A stretch of DNA of 64,000 nucleotides from Trichopria drosophilae (lineage: Eukaryota; Arthropoda; Insecta; Hymenoptera; Diapriidae), in the NCBI GenBank assembly GCA_030407085.1, contig CM059585.1, positions 5,449,001-5,513,000 on the forward strand, in the 5' to 3' direction. Under the pieces are notes generated by a model. That model worked only from the letters and a program-made list of their open reading frames with translations, did no database searches and was not told where the DNA came from. This document shows, one piece after another, positions 13,313-26,500 of this stretch. Position numbers and translations under genes: made by a program. Each line of letters begins with the position of its first letter. Position 1 is the stretch's first letter.

Positions 13313-13736
13313 TATTTTAAAGCTATTTTACGTATTTTTTACGAGTGTTTGACAAATTTCAGCGAAATCGGTTCAGAAATGATCGTGACATCACAAGAAT
13401 AAATTTCATAGGTAACACCACAGACAGTATAAGTAATTCTTACATTTATTATTGTAAATTTTCGATCCTTTCTGAAAAAATATCGCTGAAATTTGTTAGG
13501 CGCGGGTGCAAAGTTCCGAAAATCAACACACCGAAAGCCAAAATTTCGATAAAGCATGGATCCAGCGTGATTTATTCACTTTGTCTTTAAAAATTTGACA
13601 AACAAAAAGTAAATTAAAATACCTTGGACTCACGCAATATCCACATTTTTGCCTTTCAGGGTTTTGATTTTCGGAACTTTGTTCCCCGGCCATTTCTTAT
13701 ACAATCATAAAAAATACGTAAAATAGCTTTAAAATA
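13313..13736. mobile_element. MITE with 29-bp TIRs and nested inverted repeats
   Basis: TATTTTAAAGCTATTTTACG starts the left end and its exact reverse complement, extended to 29 bp, closes the right end. Inside are two further inverted pairs: AATTTCAGCGAAAT near 13355 against ATCGCTGAAATTTG near 13480, and AAAGTTCCGAAAATCAA near 13510 against TTGATTTTCGGAACTTT near 13665. A diverged relative lies in intron 1 at 50163-50396. ORFs on both strands arise from the palindromes. Confidence 0.8.
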
Positions 13737-14994
13737 ATTTGTTGTGAATTATCTGGGAATTATCTGGGGATTGATTTTCAATGAAAATATGCCGTCGGTA
13801 AGAATTTGATTAAAACAGCGAATCGGTATTGAGCTACCTCTTAAAGTTTATTATTTTATATGTTACTTCACAAACAAATTATTATTATTATAAGAAAACT
13901 CCTTAAGGTATATATTAACATTTTTTTATTCATTTGAAAAATTGGACAGGATTTTTTAGAATAAATTAAATAGATTTGCGAATTTAAAGAGAGATTAAAC
14001 ATTTCTATATCAATATAAAATAAATAAGAAAAAAAAGAAAAAAAGAGAGAAAAAAAGAAAAGAAAAAAATCTGAAGATGATCTGTATTTTGAGCAATTAT
14101 GAAAACTGTAATAACGATGGGCTTTGACGTTCAAATTCCTGGTTGAAAAAGTTGTACAAAAGTAAAAAATTTTGTTACTTTCAATTGATTTTAAAATTTT
14201 TTTTCATCAAAATTTCCTTTTATTATAACTTTTTTTGTTGAACGATTTCTGCCAATTTTGTGTAACATCTTAACAATGTTAACAATATTAGAAATTTTTT
14301 TTTTTTGTTTAATTGAAATTAATTTTAGTAGTTACGACAATAAATTTCTTTTTTTTGATTATTTTTATGTACAATAACATATATGCTCAATCTTGTTAAA
14401 AAAATTAGATTAGATTGATTTTGTTGCAATGTTTTCCGTGTAGATAAATCAAATGATATCTGCAAAAATCTTGGTTTGGGTCGTTTATAAAAAAAGATAA
14501 AATCGCAAAATCTTCAACGGAAAGTAGTTTTATGTATAGTAAAATCTTTGATACAGTGTGTGCTCCTGCGATTCCATTCTCCAGGTATATAAGATGCGGA
14601 AAATCGCGAACTCTCTCCCGCTGCCAATATATTTTGTACGGTACTTGGTAGGTTAAGATCATTGATCCTGTAATGTGCCGGGTCGTTGATGTTCCCATTA
14701 CACTATTATGTACATTTTCGCTTCGAGTCGTTAACGTACAAATAATTTCACATTCGCGACTTTCATAAAAAATTCAGCGATCTTTATGGTGACCTGTCAC
14801 ATACATGCAATCTTTTTTATTTGAGTTTCTTATGCGAATTTAAAAAAAAAAACTTTTTTGGTACTGGAATTAGGTGAAATGAAACCCATTGTGATGAATA
14901 ATTGACCATTTTTTAAAGAAATGTATGGTATTTTAATTAATCAGATTTTAAATTTGTAGAAAATTTGTTTAATACGAAATTAATAGCATAAAAC
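13737..14994. other. AT-rich DNA with purine tract and a GC-richer block
   Basis: Bases about 14018-14070 are almost pure A/G on the + strand. A GC-richer block at 14500-14700 carries a 97-codon minus-strand ORF (14405-14698) with no domain or codon signature that I recognise; I leave it unassigned. Confidence 0.45.
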
Positions 14995-15163
14995 GGGTGC
15001 GAGTAAAAAAACTGATGATCGAAAAGCCGATAGTAAAAAAACCGACACTTCAAAAAATTACTGTCCGCTAGTGGCTGTGTCTATTTTTTATGTGTCGGCT
15101 TTTTGACTATCGGTTTTTTGACCTGTCCGCTTTTTTATTTGTCGGTTTTTCGACCCGCACCCC
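14995..15163. mobile_element. Small foldback element, 16-bp CCGAC/A-tract modules, copy 2
   Basis: This is the clearest copy of the family. The left end GGGTGCGAGTAAAAAAACTG faces a right end whose reverse complement begins GGGTGCGGGTCGAAAAAC. The right arm reads, on the minus strand, as five successive 15-16 bp modules (TCGAAAAACCGACAAA, TAAAAAAGCGGACAGG and so on). It is non-coding. Confidence 0.78.
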
Positions 15164-17149
15164 ACAAAACTATTCTTATTAAATTTAGTAACATTTTTTA
15201 TGAGAATGATTATTTAATTTAAACAAATTTTGTAACATTTTTTCTTTTTTTTTATATCCTATTGTTTTTTTTTATTTTAGTTCTGCTTTTATACCGTATT
15301 AAACCAAACGAGCAGTAAATAATTATTGTTAGTATTTATTAATAATTTTTCTAAAAATCCGGGTATTTACATAATTTTGTTTCTTTAAGAAACAACAATG
15401 TTTTGACAATTTTTCTTATATAGAATTTTTAAATATAAAAAGTTTTTAAAATGTTTGGAGTTTACTGAATCGTCTTTAAAAGAATTATGCGCATAAATAA
15501 ATATTTATCTAACGAAATAAAAGTTTTGTTTAGAATTTTTATTTAAATATTTTCACAAATTTATGTATTATTTTCATCTAAAAGATGTTATTTTTTCTAT
15601 TATTATTTTTCTTATTTTCCTAACATTTTTGTAATGATTTTGTTTTGTCGTAACGTTTTTTAGTATGTTGGTGCAGCTTTACATATTTTGTTGAATAAAA
15701 CTACGAGAAAAAAAATGTTATTGAGATTTATCAAAATTTATCAAAATCTTCCATAAAAAAAAATACACGTTTTCCGTTTCGTAGAATTTAAAAAAAAATA
15801 CTTATCTTAAAATTGGTAATCCTGAAAAAGTGTTTAAAATGTTGGAGGTAAATTAATTTGTTTTTAAGAGAATTGTATAAATGTATAAAACATGTATAAA
15901 TCAACATTTTTTTAAACGAAATACAAGTATTTTAAAATTGGAGTTACTATATATTATTAATATATAACTATTTTCACCTTGGTAATAAATAAAAGTAACT
16001 TCTTTCTTAGTTACGGCGATAATTTCGATAATATAACTTTGGAAGAAAAAAAGAAAATAAATTGCAAATCTTTGTAAAAACATGTATGTTTATAATTATG
16101 TAAATACTAAAAAAGTAATTAACAGATTTTTTTGTTTTTTTTTTTAGTTTTTAAATAATTATAAGCATATAAAATCAAGATTTTCCGTAAGATGACTTTT
16201 CCCGTTATTTCTTCTAGAATTTGAAAACAATAATTATTTTATTTTTGGTATTTATGTTATGATCTTTTTTAAATGTTCATAATCAATGAAAATAAATAAA
16301 TGAGAATAAATCAATATTTTTGTAACGGAATATATAGGAAGTATTTTTTTTCGATTTTCATTTAAATCTAAATAATAATAGGTACTAATACTGAATTTTT
16401 TATATATAAAAAAATTAATAAAAATTATTTACACCAGTTCTGAAGTTTTAAAAAGTATAGAATAATATTAAACATTTTTTCTTTTACTAATTCATGTACT
16501 TATTAAAAAATTTTTTTTATTCTTTTAATGATTGACATTATCATAACAAATGTAAGGCATAAAATAATTCCCAGCATTTTTCAATATTTTCTATAATAAA
16601 ATTACAACTTTTATTTTATTGTTGTTGAAATATACGTAAATTCTTTTATTTTTGAAATATTCTTTGAATTTTTTTTTGTTTCGCTAAAGTTATGACTTCT
16701 GCAAATAAATATTTCTGAACAATAAATTATTAATTATGCAAACATTTTCTATAGCACATTTTTATTAAATTATGGTACGTTTTGTAAATTTTATTCAAGA
16801 AAACATATGGTGAGAATATTTTATAAACTTTTCATATATTTTAATTTTTTTTCTATTTTTTCAAAGTAAAAGAGTTGTTTAATTCATTCATTTAGAGGAA
16901 TTTGTTAATTTTTGTATTAAATCCGGCGTAGAATATGGCAGTAGTACCTTTCCAAGAATGGCCCACTCGAAATATAATTTTTCAACGTCTATAAAAATTA
17001 AGATACTCGTATACAGAAATACTAAATCGATGATTAAAAATTAAAATGTTATAAAACGATAATTAAAATTGTCCAAAAATACCATTGCCCAAGGACACTA
17101 TTTAAATAATTTTTCCAAATCCTTTTTTTTCCGAAATTTAAAAATTTGC
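15164..17149. other. Extremely AT-rich non-coding DNA
   Basis: Long A and T runs, with no gene. Bases about 15984-16050 (AAGTAACTTCTTTCTTAGTT onward, with GATAATATAAC) resemble the ends of the inverted repeat at 26873-27246 and are probably a decayed fragment of that family. Confidence 0.55.
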
Positions 17150-17540
17150 ATACAAAGTTCGAGCGATGAACTGCCACGATGCAGGCATATGACACACATT
17201 TCCTAGCAAAAAGTCATCGAAAGACCAAGTAAAACGTACAGTATTCCCAATCGACGGTAATTAGATCTCGTATCATTTTTCCCACCAAGGAAGTCGAGCT
17301 CGAAAATTGGAAAGGCGGCCGCGTATGAAAATCATTGAATGAAAAAACCTGCTCGCATTAATAAAAGTAAAAAAAAAGGAACAAGGCGGGATTTCGCAAA
17401 CTTCGATTCAGTTACGATTACGGGATAATTTTTGCCTGGCCAGCTTTCACCTTCGGCACTCGAAATCGATTAACGATAAGCTCCTCACAATTCCGCAAAG
17501 CGTAAATTTACTGGAGGCCGAAAATGAATTATAACTTTCA
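17150..17540. promoter_or_regulatory. GC-richer island, possible conserved non-coding element
   Basis: Base composition shifts sharply relative to the flanking AT-rich DNA, with CpG-containing words (GGCGGCCGCG) and no long ORF. This could be an enhancer or other conserved element. Only comparison with related genomes could tell. Confidence 0.3.
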
Positions 17541-18115
17541 GTACTGAAAATCACCAGTTTTGATAAGCTGCAATTTCCCCATAAATCTGTCCTATTTTAC
17601 GAAATCGTCATTAATTATCGATATATGCTGGAGGTTATGTTTGCGATTGGTCTGCAGATATCATCTGTAGTGGATTTAAAAGCTGATTAACTATAATTTT
17701 GTATCTGAAATGGATGAAATGCTACTAAAATCGGAATACTAAGAGTGGAGTACTAAATGTTTTATTGAATGACCTACATTTAAGTTACGGGTAGCGAAAA
17801 GTCAAGTGCTTCAGGAAATTAATAAAAAAATCTCATTTGCGGTATCTCTTTACTCTATGAAATATTTCATTACAATTTTACATTAAAATATCTACTCGTT
17901 AAATTGGATTAAACTGATTTCGAAAAAATAAATCATAATACTCTCGAGGTCAATCAGTAAAAAATGGTCCAAAAATTATTAGAACTTATTTTTTTGCAGA
18001 AAATACTGCACGTGTATATAAATTTGTTCAAATTTCAAACACTATATTAAAATTCGTATAGAAAATGTACCGGAAGCGAGTGATATAGTTTCAAGTAGTA
18101 AGTTTCTTCAAGGAA

Positions 18116-18128
18116 CACTAGATGGCGC
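18116..18128 (+). promoter_or_regulatory. CTCF-like word CACTAGATGGCGC
   Basis: This matches the core of the CTCF insulator motif (CCASYAGRKGGC; the fly form is AGRKGGCGC). It is preceded at 18101 by AGTTTCTTC, a word also found at the same distance before the site at 19903. Confidence 0.4.
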
Positions 18129-19902
18129 ACCGATCCATGAATAATGTGATGCACACGCGACGTATAACAAGTTCTTTGACGCCTGCCGAATAGAACAGAC
18201 CTGTGGACTACGTCGCTTTCGGATTTGAAAGCCATCTAACGTCTTTATCGATGACTCATGCCTATTCAGTTTAGAAAGATTATTCTTCAGAAAAATTACA
18301 TAAGAATAAATAAATTCGACAAACTCCATGAGCCATCTTGAAGCCGCAATTTTTTAAAGTATCGAATGGCAGAATAAATGGCTAATTAAAACTGTCCATT
18401 TGTTAAGGAAATTTGTTAAATGGATATTTGTTAAACATTTCTTCTACGTTTAGATTGTTTACAACAAAAAATGGCGATTGCAACATGGCGCACGGAAATT
18501 ACTAATATTTCATTTATCAAACATCGATTATTTGCCTTAGTAATGATTAAAGATATGAAGAATTCTGACGAAAAAGTGATGAGTGAGACTTTTGAATACT
18601 TAACCTCAAAATAGTTCGTTTCTAACCTCAAATTTCTTATATGCCACCTATTTTTACCGTTTTTTATTTGTTCTTCACGTTTCCTATTGTCATTGTTATT
18701 GTTAGAAGTATAAATTGTAATTAAAAACGAAAAGTTTTTGATTGCACATACGTTGTTTCTATCAAATTTTGTAACTAATCAGCAGCTTCTGTACTCACGA
18801 ACGAAATTAAATATAGTATTTAATACTCAGGTATCACTCGTACTATGTACTTACTTGCGGTTTCCTGGCAATTCTTTATTTTGCAAAAGAAAACAAAAAT
18901 AAAAAAATCGGCGTGAAATCAAGACATTAAAGCACCATGCGCCGTTCCTCGAAGCGAGAAATAATAGAAAAATCACACGTAATCGTAAAAATTCTAGACG
19001 AGTTTTAAATGAGGCGTAACGTGGCTTTTTATGATTCATTTTTTTCCAGTTTCCTTTTTCGATATAATTGGAGACAATCACGCATCGGACGACGCGTTGT
19101 TGAATTTCAGACACGGGAGAAAGCAAAAATGTTCCTTCGGAAGTTTCGCTTAATCACCGATTGCTGGCTCTTCGGCAAAATGACTCACTTTCTCACACGT
19201 TTGTCATATTTTAAATTATCATATCGCGATGCATCGGTGCGTTTACTTCTTCCGCCTCTTTGAAGATTGCGCTTATTATTTACATGTGGAAATTAAAAAA
19301 AAATAGGAAATTTGAAATTATAAAAATTGAAATGGGATTTTCAAGAGGGACCCTAAAATTGACATTTTTTTGAAAATTCAAAACATTGCGGAATAGAAAA
19401 ATCTGCGATTGACCACTAAACGATTTTATTTTTGAAAAAAATTAGAAGTATTCATTTAATATTTAAATAATGTGATTTCATTATGTCAATAAAATTAAAC
19501 AATTAAAATCTACAAATTTCAATGTGTAATATTATAAATAAAAATTGCGTTTTCCTTGATTTTTTAAATAATAAAACGTTAAGAACAAAATTTTATGAAT
19601 AAGCAGAGAATATCTTCAATATAAAAATGTTACACGTTTTGAGTAACAATTAACGTTACAATTAACTTTTTGTAAATCTAACGAGCCCAATAGGGAAATT
19701 AGAATATGTATATATTTTTGTCAATTACTCACTATACTGTTTAATAAATGTTGTTATAATTAATATTTGACGTTCAAAAGTTTTAGTATTAACTTAAAAT
19801 ATTAATGTAGAACTAATATTATACTAAAGATCTTATCGTGTTTTTGTGTTTGGTTTTTGGCAAAGCGATCTACTGTTTCGACGTTTAAGTTTCTTCTAGA
19901 GG

Positions 19903-19914
19903 CACCAGATGGCG
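19903..19914 (+). promoter_or_regulatory. CTCF-like word CACCAGATGGCG
   Basis: A second match to the CTCF core, with the same upstream AAGTTTCTTC word as the 18116 site. The pair may be real sites or two copies of a short repeat. Confidence 0.38.
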
Positions 19915-20881
19915 TTCGAAAGGAGTAATGAACTCGCGTGAGATTTACTTCCTATTTCCATATATATGATAAACTAATTTTTTATTGTTAGTGTGTTATT
20001 TTCTTTCGATTCATAATAATTGCCAAAAAATGATTATAATGACTATAAAGTTTTTAGTTGAAACTATTGGAAATTTAGTGTTTGCGAAGTATTGAAAACC
20101 TTTACTTAATCTACTAAATTGTAAACTAATAAGTAGCAAGATACATAGTAGATACTGAAAATTAATATTGTATTGACAGATAGTTTCCGTTCAAATCATG
20201 AATAGTTATCACCTAAAGTATTGAGCAATATTTAGTAGAGAGAATTATGTTAAAATATAAACCAAATGACGACCATAACCTAAAAAATGAAAACGAAACT
20301 TTTTTAAAAATCTGACACACTTTTTAATTTATCTCGAATCCTTTTTTAGGTTGGATCTATTAACTATTATTTTTAAACATAAAACGAAATTGGTAGTTGT
20401 TCTACGCGAGTTGGTCGATTTGAACTTCCTGTAATGTTCCAATTATGTTCGCTCGTTAGCGGCGTTGCTGAAGTAATGATGCTGCAAAGAACGTTCAGAT
20501 TCCTTTATTAATCAAAAGATAAGTTTCCTGTTTTTATTTTATATTTTACAGTTTATATTCTTTATTATTTTAATTGTATAAGCATCTTTGTTGACTTTAT
20601 AAAAGAGTTTATAATAATTTTAAAATTGGCAGTGCTATTATTTATATTTAAGATAACACTCCTTTTTACATTAAATTTGGAAAACAAGATTTATTAGAGT
20701 GCAAGCTTTCTTTATAAAAATAGTTCAAAATCTTTAATATTCAGCGCTTAATGGTTGTTAAAAGTAAAGATTTATTGTCGAGATGTTGTTATGTAATTCA
20801 AGAATTTAAATAATAAATAAATATTTGAAATGTTTTCAATTTCTATTATAGTTTGTGTTTAATATTTAGTTTATTTTTTGT

Positions 20882-21070
20882 GGGAACACCTTAAAAATCC
20901 GAAACATTGAGAAATCGACATTTAAAAAGCTGACATCGTTGTTTTCATGAATATTACAGCGTTATGACTCATTGGTTTTTTGACAGTCATCGTTTTTTGA
21001 GTGTCGGCTTTTTAAATGTTGATTCATCAATGTTTCGGATTTTTGAAATTTGGGTTTTTGAGGTGTTCCC
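20882..21070. mobile_element. Small foldback element, CCGAC/A-tract modules, copy 3
   Basis: GGGAACACCTTAAAAATCCG at the left faces a right end whose reverse complement begins GGGAACACCTCAAAAACCC. The arms again carry TTTAAAAAGCYGACA-type modules. It is more diverged than copies 1 and 2 but has the same layout. Confidence 0.72.
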
Positions 21071-22254
21071 GTTTTTATATTGGTTATTATTTTTAAAATA
21101 TTAAAATTGCAATCAATTTTTCTCCGGTATTGTTAATAAAATTTAATAACATTAATAGTTTCAGAGTAAAAAAAGTATCAGACAGAGAAATTATTCAACA
21201 GTTTCAGAAAATTACGAAACATGTAATTCACATATGAATCAGCGAATCAAGGTCAAGTTAGTATGATGAGTCTCCACTAGGCACAGTCGCGACGCTAGCA
21301 GTTGTACAGGTGGCACCAATGTTTCCTATTGTAGAAGTTGGATTTTGACTCAGACATAAGGCATACACAGTCAAGCTGCTGCAGTGCATAAAATATGTCA
21401 TATTTAAATAGTATTATAATATTATAATGTTGACACCTGTGAGAAAGTCCCTTGCATAGCAAGTAAATTCTACCATACAAGGGTCTTCTTGAAATTCTTA
21501 CTATTCTGCTGAATTTTCGAATTATAACAGAATTGTTTTTTTACAACTTAGACTAATAGGATTCTTATTGACTGTATTAAAACTCTTTTATATTTTAAAC
21601 ACTTTTTGAAAATCAATTATGCTGTTGATAATATACAATTAAATTCATTTCAGTTATAATTAAATTTTTTGTCCATATTTTCAAATAAAATTCTATTTGA
21701 TATTAATTCAATTGTGTTGAATTTTGGAAACGATCATAAAAAGCTCATTAAAGTTTACTAAATTCAGAAACATTGAGAAAAATAATTCTCGGTGTCACAA
21801 CTAAAAAAAAGACTGCCGATTAAATATATCATAATAATCTAGAAGAAAGTATAATATACGTTCTATTTGCTATTATTTAGACTGATAGATTTTCAGTATC
21901 TTATTTACCTTAAAAAATGAAAACAAATTTGAAACAAAATTCCCTCTCTAATACACCATTAGCATTAATATTTGCATAATTAATATTAGAGAGTTGATTA
22001 ATTTCACAGTATGTTCATTTAGTTCGTTTCATTAGTTTTAAACTCTGCCTGAATCTTTTCATGAACTGTCTAAATTTTAGAATTTGAGGTAATTAAATTT
22101 GAAAATAATATTTGATAAAACATATTTAATAAATCAATTAATCATACGGGGGAGTGTTGTATGGTTCAAGAGGACCTACTAAATATTTAGTTAATGCACA
22201 AATTACATGAAATTACATTGAATTTTAATACTTCGGACTAATCACCGCTATTAA
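21071..22254. other. AT-rich non-coding DNA
   Basis: No gene was seen. A slightly GC-richer patch at 21230-21480 has a 61-codon minus-strand ORF that I do not recognise. Confidence 0.5.
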
Positions 22255-24690
22255 CTTTTAATAAGAATATTTTAGGATCTTTTAGGAAATTTAGCAGCAA
22301 AACATATGTAAAATTGCTGTGCTTAGATTAAATAAATAGATAACAATTACTTTCTGTATTAATTATTTAATTTGAGTCCTTTTACTTCAGGCTGAAAAAA
22401 TACTTTAGTAACCGCTATTAAATTCAGAACGTTACAGGTAATTTGTTGCTACTAAAGGATTAGCCATGACAGTGAGTCATTTGCAACGGCTGCTAATGAA
22501 TTTAGCTGATAGAAAATGAAAAATTAACATCTATATCTAAACACATTTACTACTATCTACCTTTCCTTATGTAACTTTTTTTGAGTGAATAGATTCTTGT
22601 TATTACCACTAAATTTCTCACTGCGATGAATTTAATCACTATTAGTAAGTTGTCTAAAGGTATGAGAAAGAAATACGTTTTGCTGAAGTAGAAAGGAAAT
22701 AGTTGACAAATTAAAACACTCTTAGTTGTTGAAGGGTAATAACGTGAAGTGCATTTTAAGTTAGTCAATCCCTATTTTTATGAAGTTAGTATTTAATATT
22801 TATTAATACTAGAGAAGTTACATAAAATATGACTATTTTGACAAGAACATTGAAATCAAATTGACAATATTGCTATAATAAATGTTGATATTCGATACAG
22901 AAACAAGTTCTATAAAGATTAGTAAACTATTAACTCAAGTATTCTATAAAGAACCTAATAGGAAGCAAATCAAACTGCTCGTTTGATAGTTACTCCAAAA
23001 TTAGTAAAAGAAAAATATAATTTGTTACATAATTAGTTACGTAATTTGTTTATATTAGAAATATATTAGTAATTGTTTGTATTTAGTAACACTTCACAAA
23101 TATCCCTTGTTATAGTTGCAAGGTGTGACTTTGTTGTTATGATAATTCACATTTACTAACCCATTTACACAGTTGTAAATGATGCAAAACAGACAAAAAT
23201 TAAGATTTAGTTGATTGTTTTCTTTTCATTTATCAATTATATTTAAAGAAAGTCATTAAAGATAAATCTTATTTGAGGTGACAGAATTAAGTTCAAAATC
23301 ATTAAGTATTTTGTCTTTGAATTGAAGTAAGGAATAATTTACATTCAATTCATAATTTTTAGTATATCAAAGCAAACAATTAACTTACAGTAAGAAAACA
23401 ATTGACAAATGTTTTTTCTTTAAAGTAACTCAGACTTTTTTGTGCGAAAAAGTACCTTAATTATAGTCAGTATTTACCCGCCGCTACTAAGATAGTACAA
23501 CTAATTGGTCATTTTTTATAGCAGCATTTCTTTAATCGAATTATAATCTACTTACACCATACCACTAAATATTTAGTATAAACCGTGTAAGTGATTTAAT
23601 TAAATGTACCAAATATTTCTATTCGTTTATTTTTTATTTTGGAATTTAATCTAGTTAAAGATATAATGTTATTGAAAAAATAACCAAAGCACTTTTTCCA
23701 TTGACAAACTAGTTCATTCTTAATAGTCTTTACGTAAATTTATGAATTAAAATTCCAATATTTATTAAGTATAATAAATGTTAGAGTAAATTGGATTTTT
23801 ATTTTTTTAATAACATTTTTTGCAAGTATTTTATTAGCCTGATTAGTTAATTAATTATAATTACAGACTACTGAAGTCAAATAAATATAAATATTAGAGA
23901 AAAAATGTTTTTATATTATCTCTCAGTAATAACTAAACTACTTTTTAGTAGTATATTTAATTATTTCCATTAATTGAACACTAGAAAGTTCTTTGTATTT
24001 CTTTTACTAATTTCGTAGTAACTATCAAATGATCATTTTAATTTACTTCTTATTAGTTGTTTTCATAGTTTGCCTGTTATAATTTTCCTAATTTTTTAAC
24101 AACTTGTTTCTGTATAGAATTTAAACATTTATTAGGACAATACCGCCGATTTGATGTTGAAATTCTTATTAAAACAGTCACATTTTATGTAAATTCTCTA
24201 GTATTTACAGCTATTTAACTATTAAATACTAACTTCTTAAAAAAAGGGATTAACTAATTCAAAATGCACTTCTCGTTATTACCTTTTAACCACTAAGTTT
24301 TAATTTGTCAACTATTTCCTTTCTATTTTAATAAAACGAATCTATTTTTGTAATACTTTTAGTCAACTTACTAAAAGTAGCTAAATTCATCGCAGAGAGA
24401 AACAATTTAGTGGTAACAAGAACCTATTTACTATACTCGCAAAAAAGTTACCTAAGAAAAGGTAGATATTAGTAAATATGTTTAGCTACTAGTATTAGTA
24501 AATAAGTTTGCTTTTTTATCAATTAAATTCCTTAGCAGCCGTTAATATTGGTAACTAAATTATTTTTTCACTGAGAAGCAAAATACTCAAATTAAATAAT
24601 TAGTACAAAAAGTATTATTTATTTAAATTAAGCATGTCAATTTTACATACCTTACGCATCTAATTTTCCTAAAAGATCCCAAAATATTCT
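22255..24690. repeat. Large imperfect inverted repeat in a TTAGTA word domain
   Basis: The left arm, about 22255-23025, and the right arm, about 23975-24690, are reverse complements at many points. Examples are TATTTTAGGATCTTTTAGGA against TCCTAAAAGATCCCAAAATA, GACAAATTAAAACACT against AAGTTTTAATTTGTC, CAGAAACAAGTT against AACTTGTTTCTG, and GATAGTTACT against AGTAACTATC. The loop of about 950 bp is also rich in TTAGTA/TACTAA words. No coding capacity was seen. Either an old foldback element or an inverted duplication is possible. Confidence 0.75.
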
Positions 24691-26039
24691 TCAAATACTT
24701 GTTAATTCACAAGATCTTAAAAAAAAAATTGATGCAAAATCCCGCAAAATATTACTTTCATGAATAAATTTCGAAAATTGTTTATTTTCGATGCGACGGA
24801 TTTAATCGACATTCACCGTTGAGCTAAATACATTTCGCTAAAACTAGTTTTATGCGTCACTGCATCGTTCTTTCGGTCTTTTTATGACAATCGTCAAAAC
24901 TTGGAAATATCCGCATAAGTCGCTCCTTTCTTCGTGGCTTTCAAAAACCATTCGCGGGACTATGGATTCCATCTTTTGTGGCTCGAAGGTAGAAAGTCCG
25001 ACGACGGCGAGACATTAAAAAGTGACCACGTAACATAAGCCAATAATAAAACAGCATAATGATCATCATTTCTGAACGAGGAGGAACGAACGGAACAAGC
25101 TTTCGGATAAGAACAATGGTTTTAGACATTTTTTTTTCAAAGAAATCTTTTTTTACGAATTTTTGGTTAAATTTTAATATTAACAAGTTTTTTTAAATTT
25201 TTGATAGCATGATGCTATTATTCTAATTCTTTTCAAGTAAGCACTGCATAACATTAATGATGTCATAACTTTCCAGATTTCTGACAAAAAATATTGATTG
25301 AATTGTATTTGAGGATATGTAATTTAAATAGTTTTTCAAAAATTTATTTGGAAAGTAATATTTACTTCAGTTATGATACTAAAGAATTCAGTAAATACAA
25401 ATCTCTTACATAAAAAAAAGTTAAGTTTTTAACTTGAAAAAAAAAAATTTCTTACAAATTGAAAAAATAAATTTCTCTCAATTTTTTTTTTTCCTTTTTA
25501 ATATAGGAAAATATTCTAACTGCGGAGCAACCATCATCAAAAAGATCACCTTTCTAAATTTGATTTAAACGGAAAGAGTTTTAATATAACCTGAAATTTT
25601 GATCAATTTTAAAACCAAAGTTATTTTTTTTTATTTAATACATTATCAACGGACGGAAGCGCCCTTTTCACACAGTTTTGAAGATCAATTTCGATTCCAT
25701 ATTATTAAAGAAAAAATAACATGGCGGATTCGATATGGTGGATAAAGTACAGCAAAATGCTTGAATTTACTCGAAACTTGTGCGGAAATTCTGATGATAA
25801 ATTTGCAATATTCAAAACATAATATCCAATATGACGAATGAATTTTTGACAATAACGTCGAATTCGAATGAAATTTGTTACTTTGCGCGGTTTTTAAGTG
25901 TTTGAATAAGACGGTGATGCAAGATTAATGAAATTCAAAATATCCAATTCAGTATAACAATAATTATTTTTTAATTCGATCGAAACTCATCATAAGGGTA
26001 ATTTTTATAATCGTAAACACAAATCTGACATCAGGTAAT
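24691..26039. other. Non-coding DNA with a GC-richer island at 24780-25110
   Basis: The island has CpG-containing words and a short unrecognised minus-strand ORF. The remainder is AT-rich. No gene is supported. Confidence 0.45.
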
Positions 26040-26500
26040 ATAGGACATATGTTACTAGTGGATGGTTTAACTTATCTCATTAGTTTATTAGCTGGCTCAT
26101 TTAGTATTCCTTTATTTAATAGTGGAACAGCCACATGCTATTGGACTATTAACTATTCTTACTGTTACTAGTTGTAACCTCATCTAATTTTGCATGCATC
26201 GTTTGGACCAACTAATCATCTTTCTGTTACTGTTTAGATCATTATCTTTTCTTACCTTTATTGTCCAAACCATCTATTTCTCTGACTTTCTCTAACTGGA
26301 TTATTAACTATGCATACTGCCACTAATTGGAGTTCTAACTAATCTAACTGTTAATACCTTTAGTAGATGGATGATTAAATAGTCCCGTCCTTTACGTTTA
26401 CTACTTGGATTATAATTACTTTTACTTTTACTAATTTGAACCTTACTTGCCTTCACTGATTGAAAAATGTATCTTACTTTCACTAATTGTACCGTCACCG
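26040..26500. repeat. ACTAATTGGA word domain
   Basis: Words such as ACTATTAACTA, ACTAATTGGA, TGTTACTAGTTG and GGATTATTAAC recur in a pyrimidine-biased setting. It is another member of the word-domain class, with less symmetry. The short ORFs across it are not credible. Confidence 0.45.

Larger units (their letters stand above)
17541..20881. other. Non-coding DNA with no recognised gene
   Basis: A GC-richer block at about 18900-19270 carries overlapping ORFs on opposite strands, neither recognisable. Two CTCF-like words are listed separately. The rest is AT-rich and featureless. Confidence 0.45.

Noticed and set aside
14405..14698. 97-codon minus-strand ORF as a gene
   Set aside because: No recognisable domain, no splice partners, no signal peptide; kept only as an unexplained ORF.
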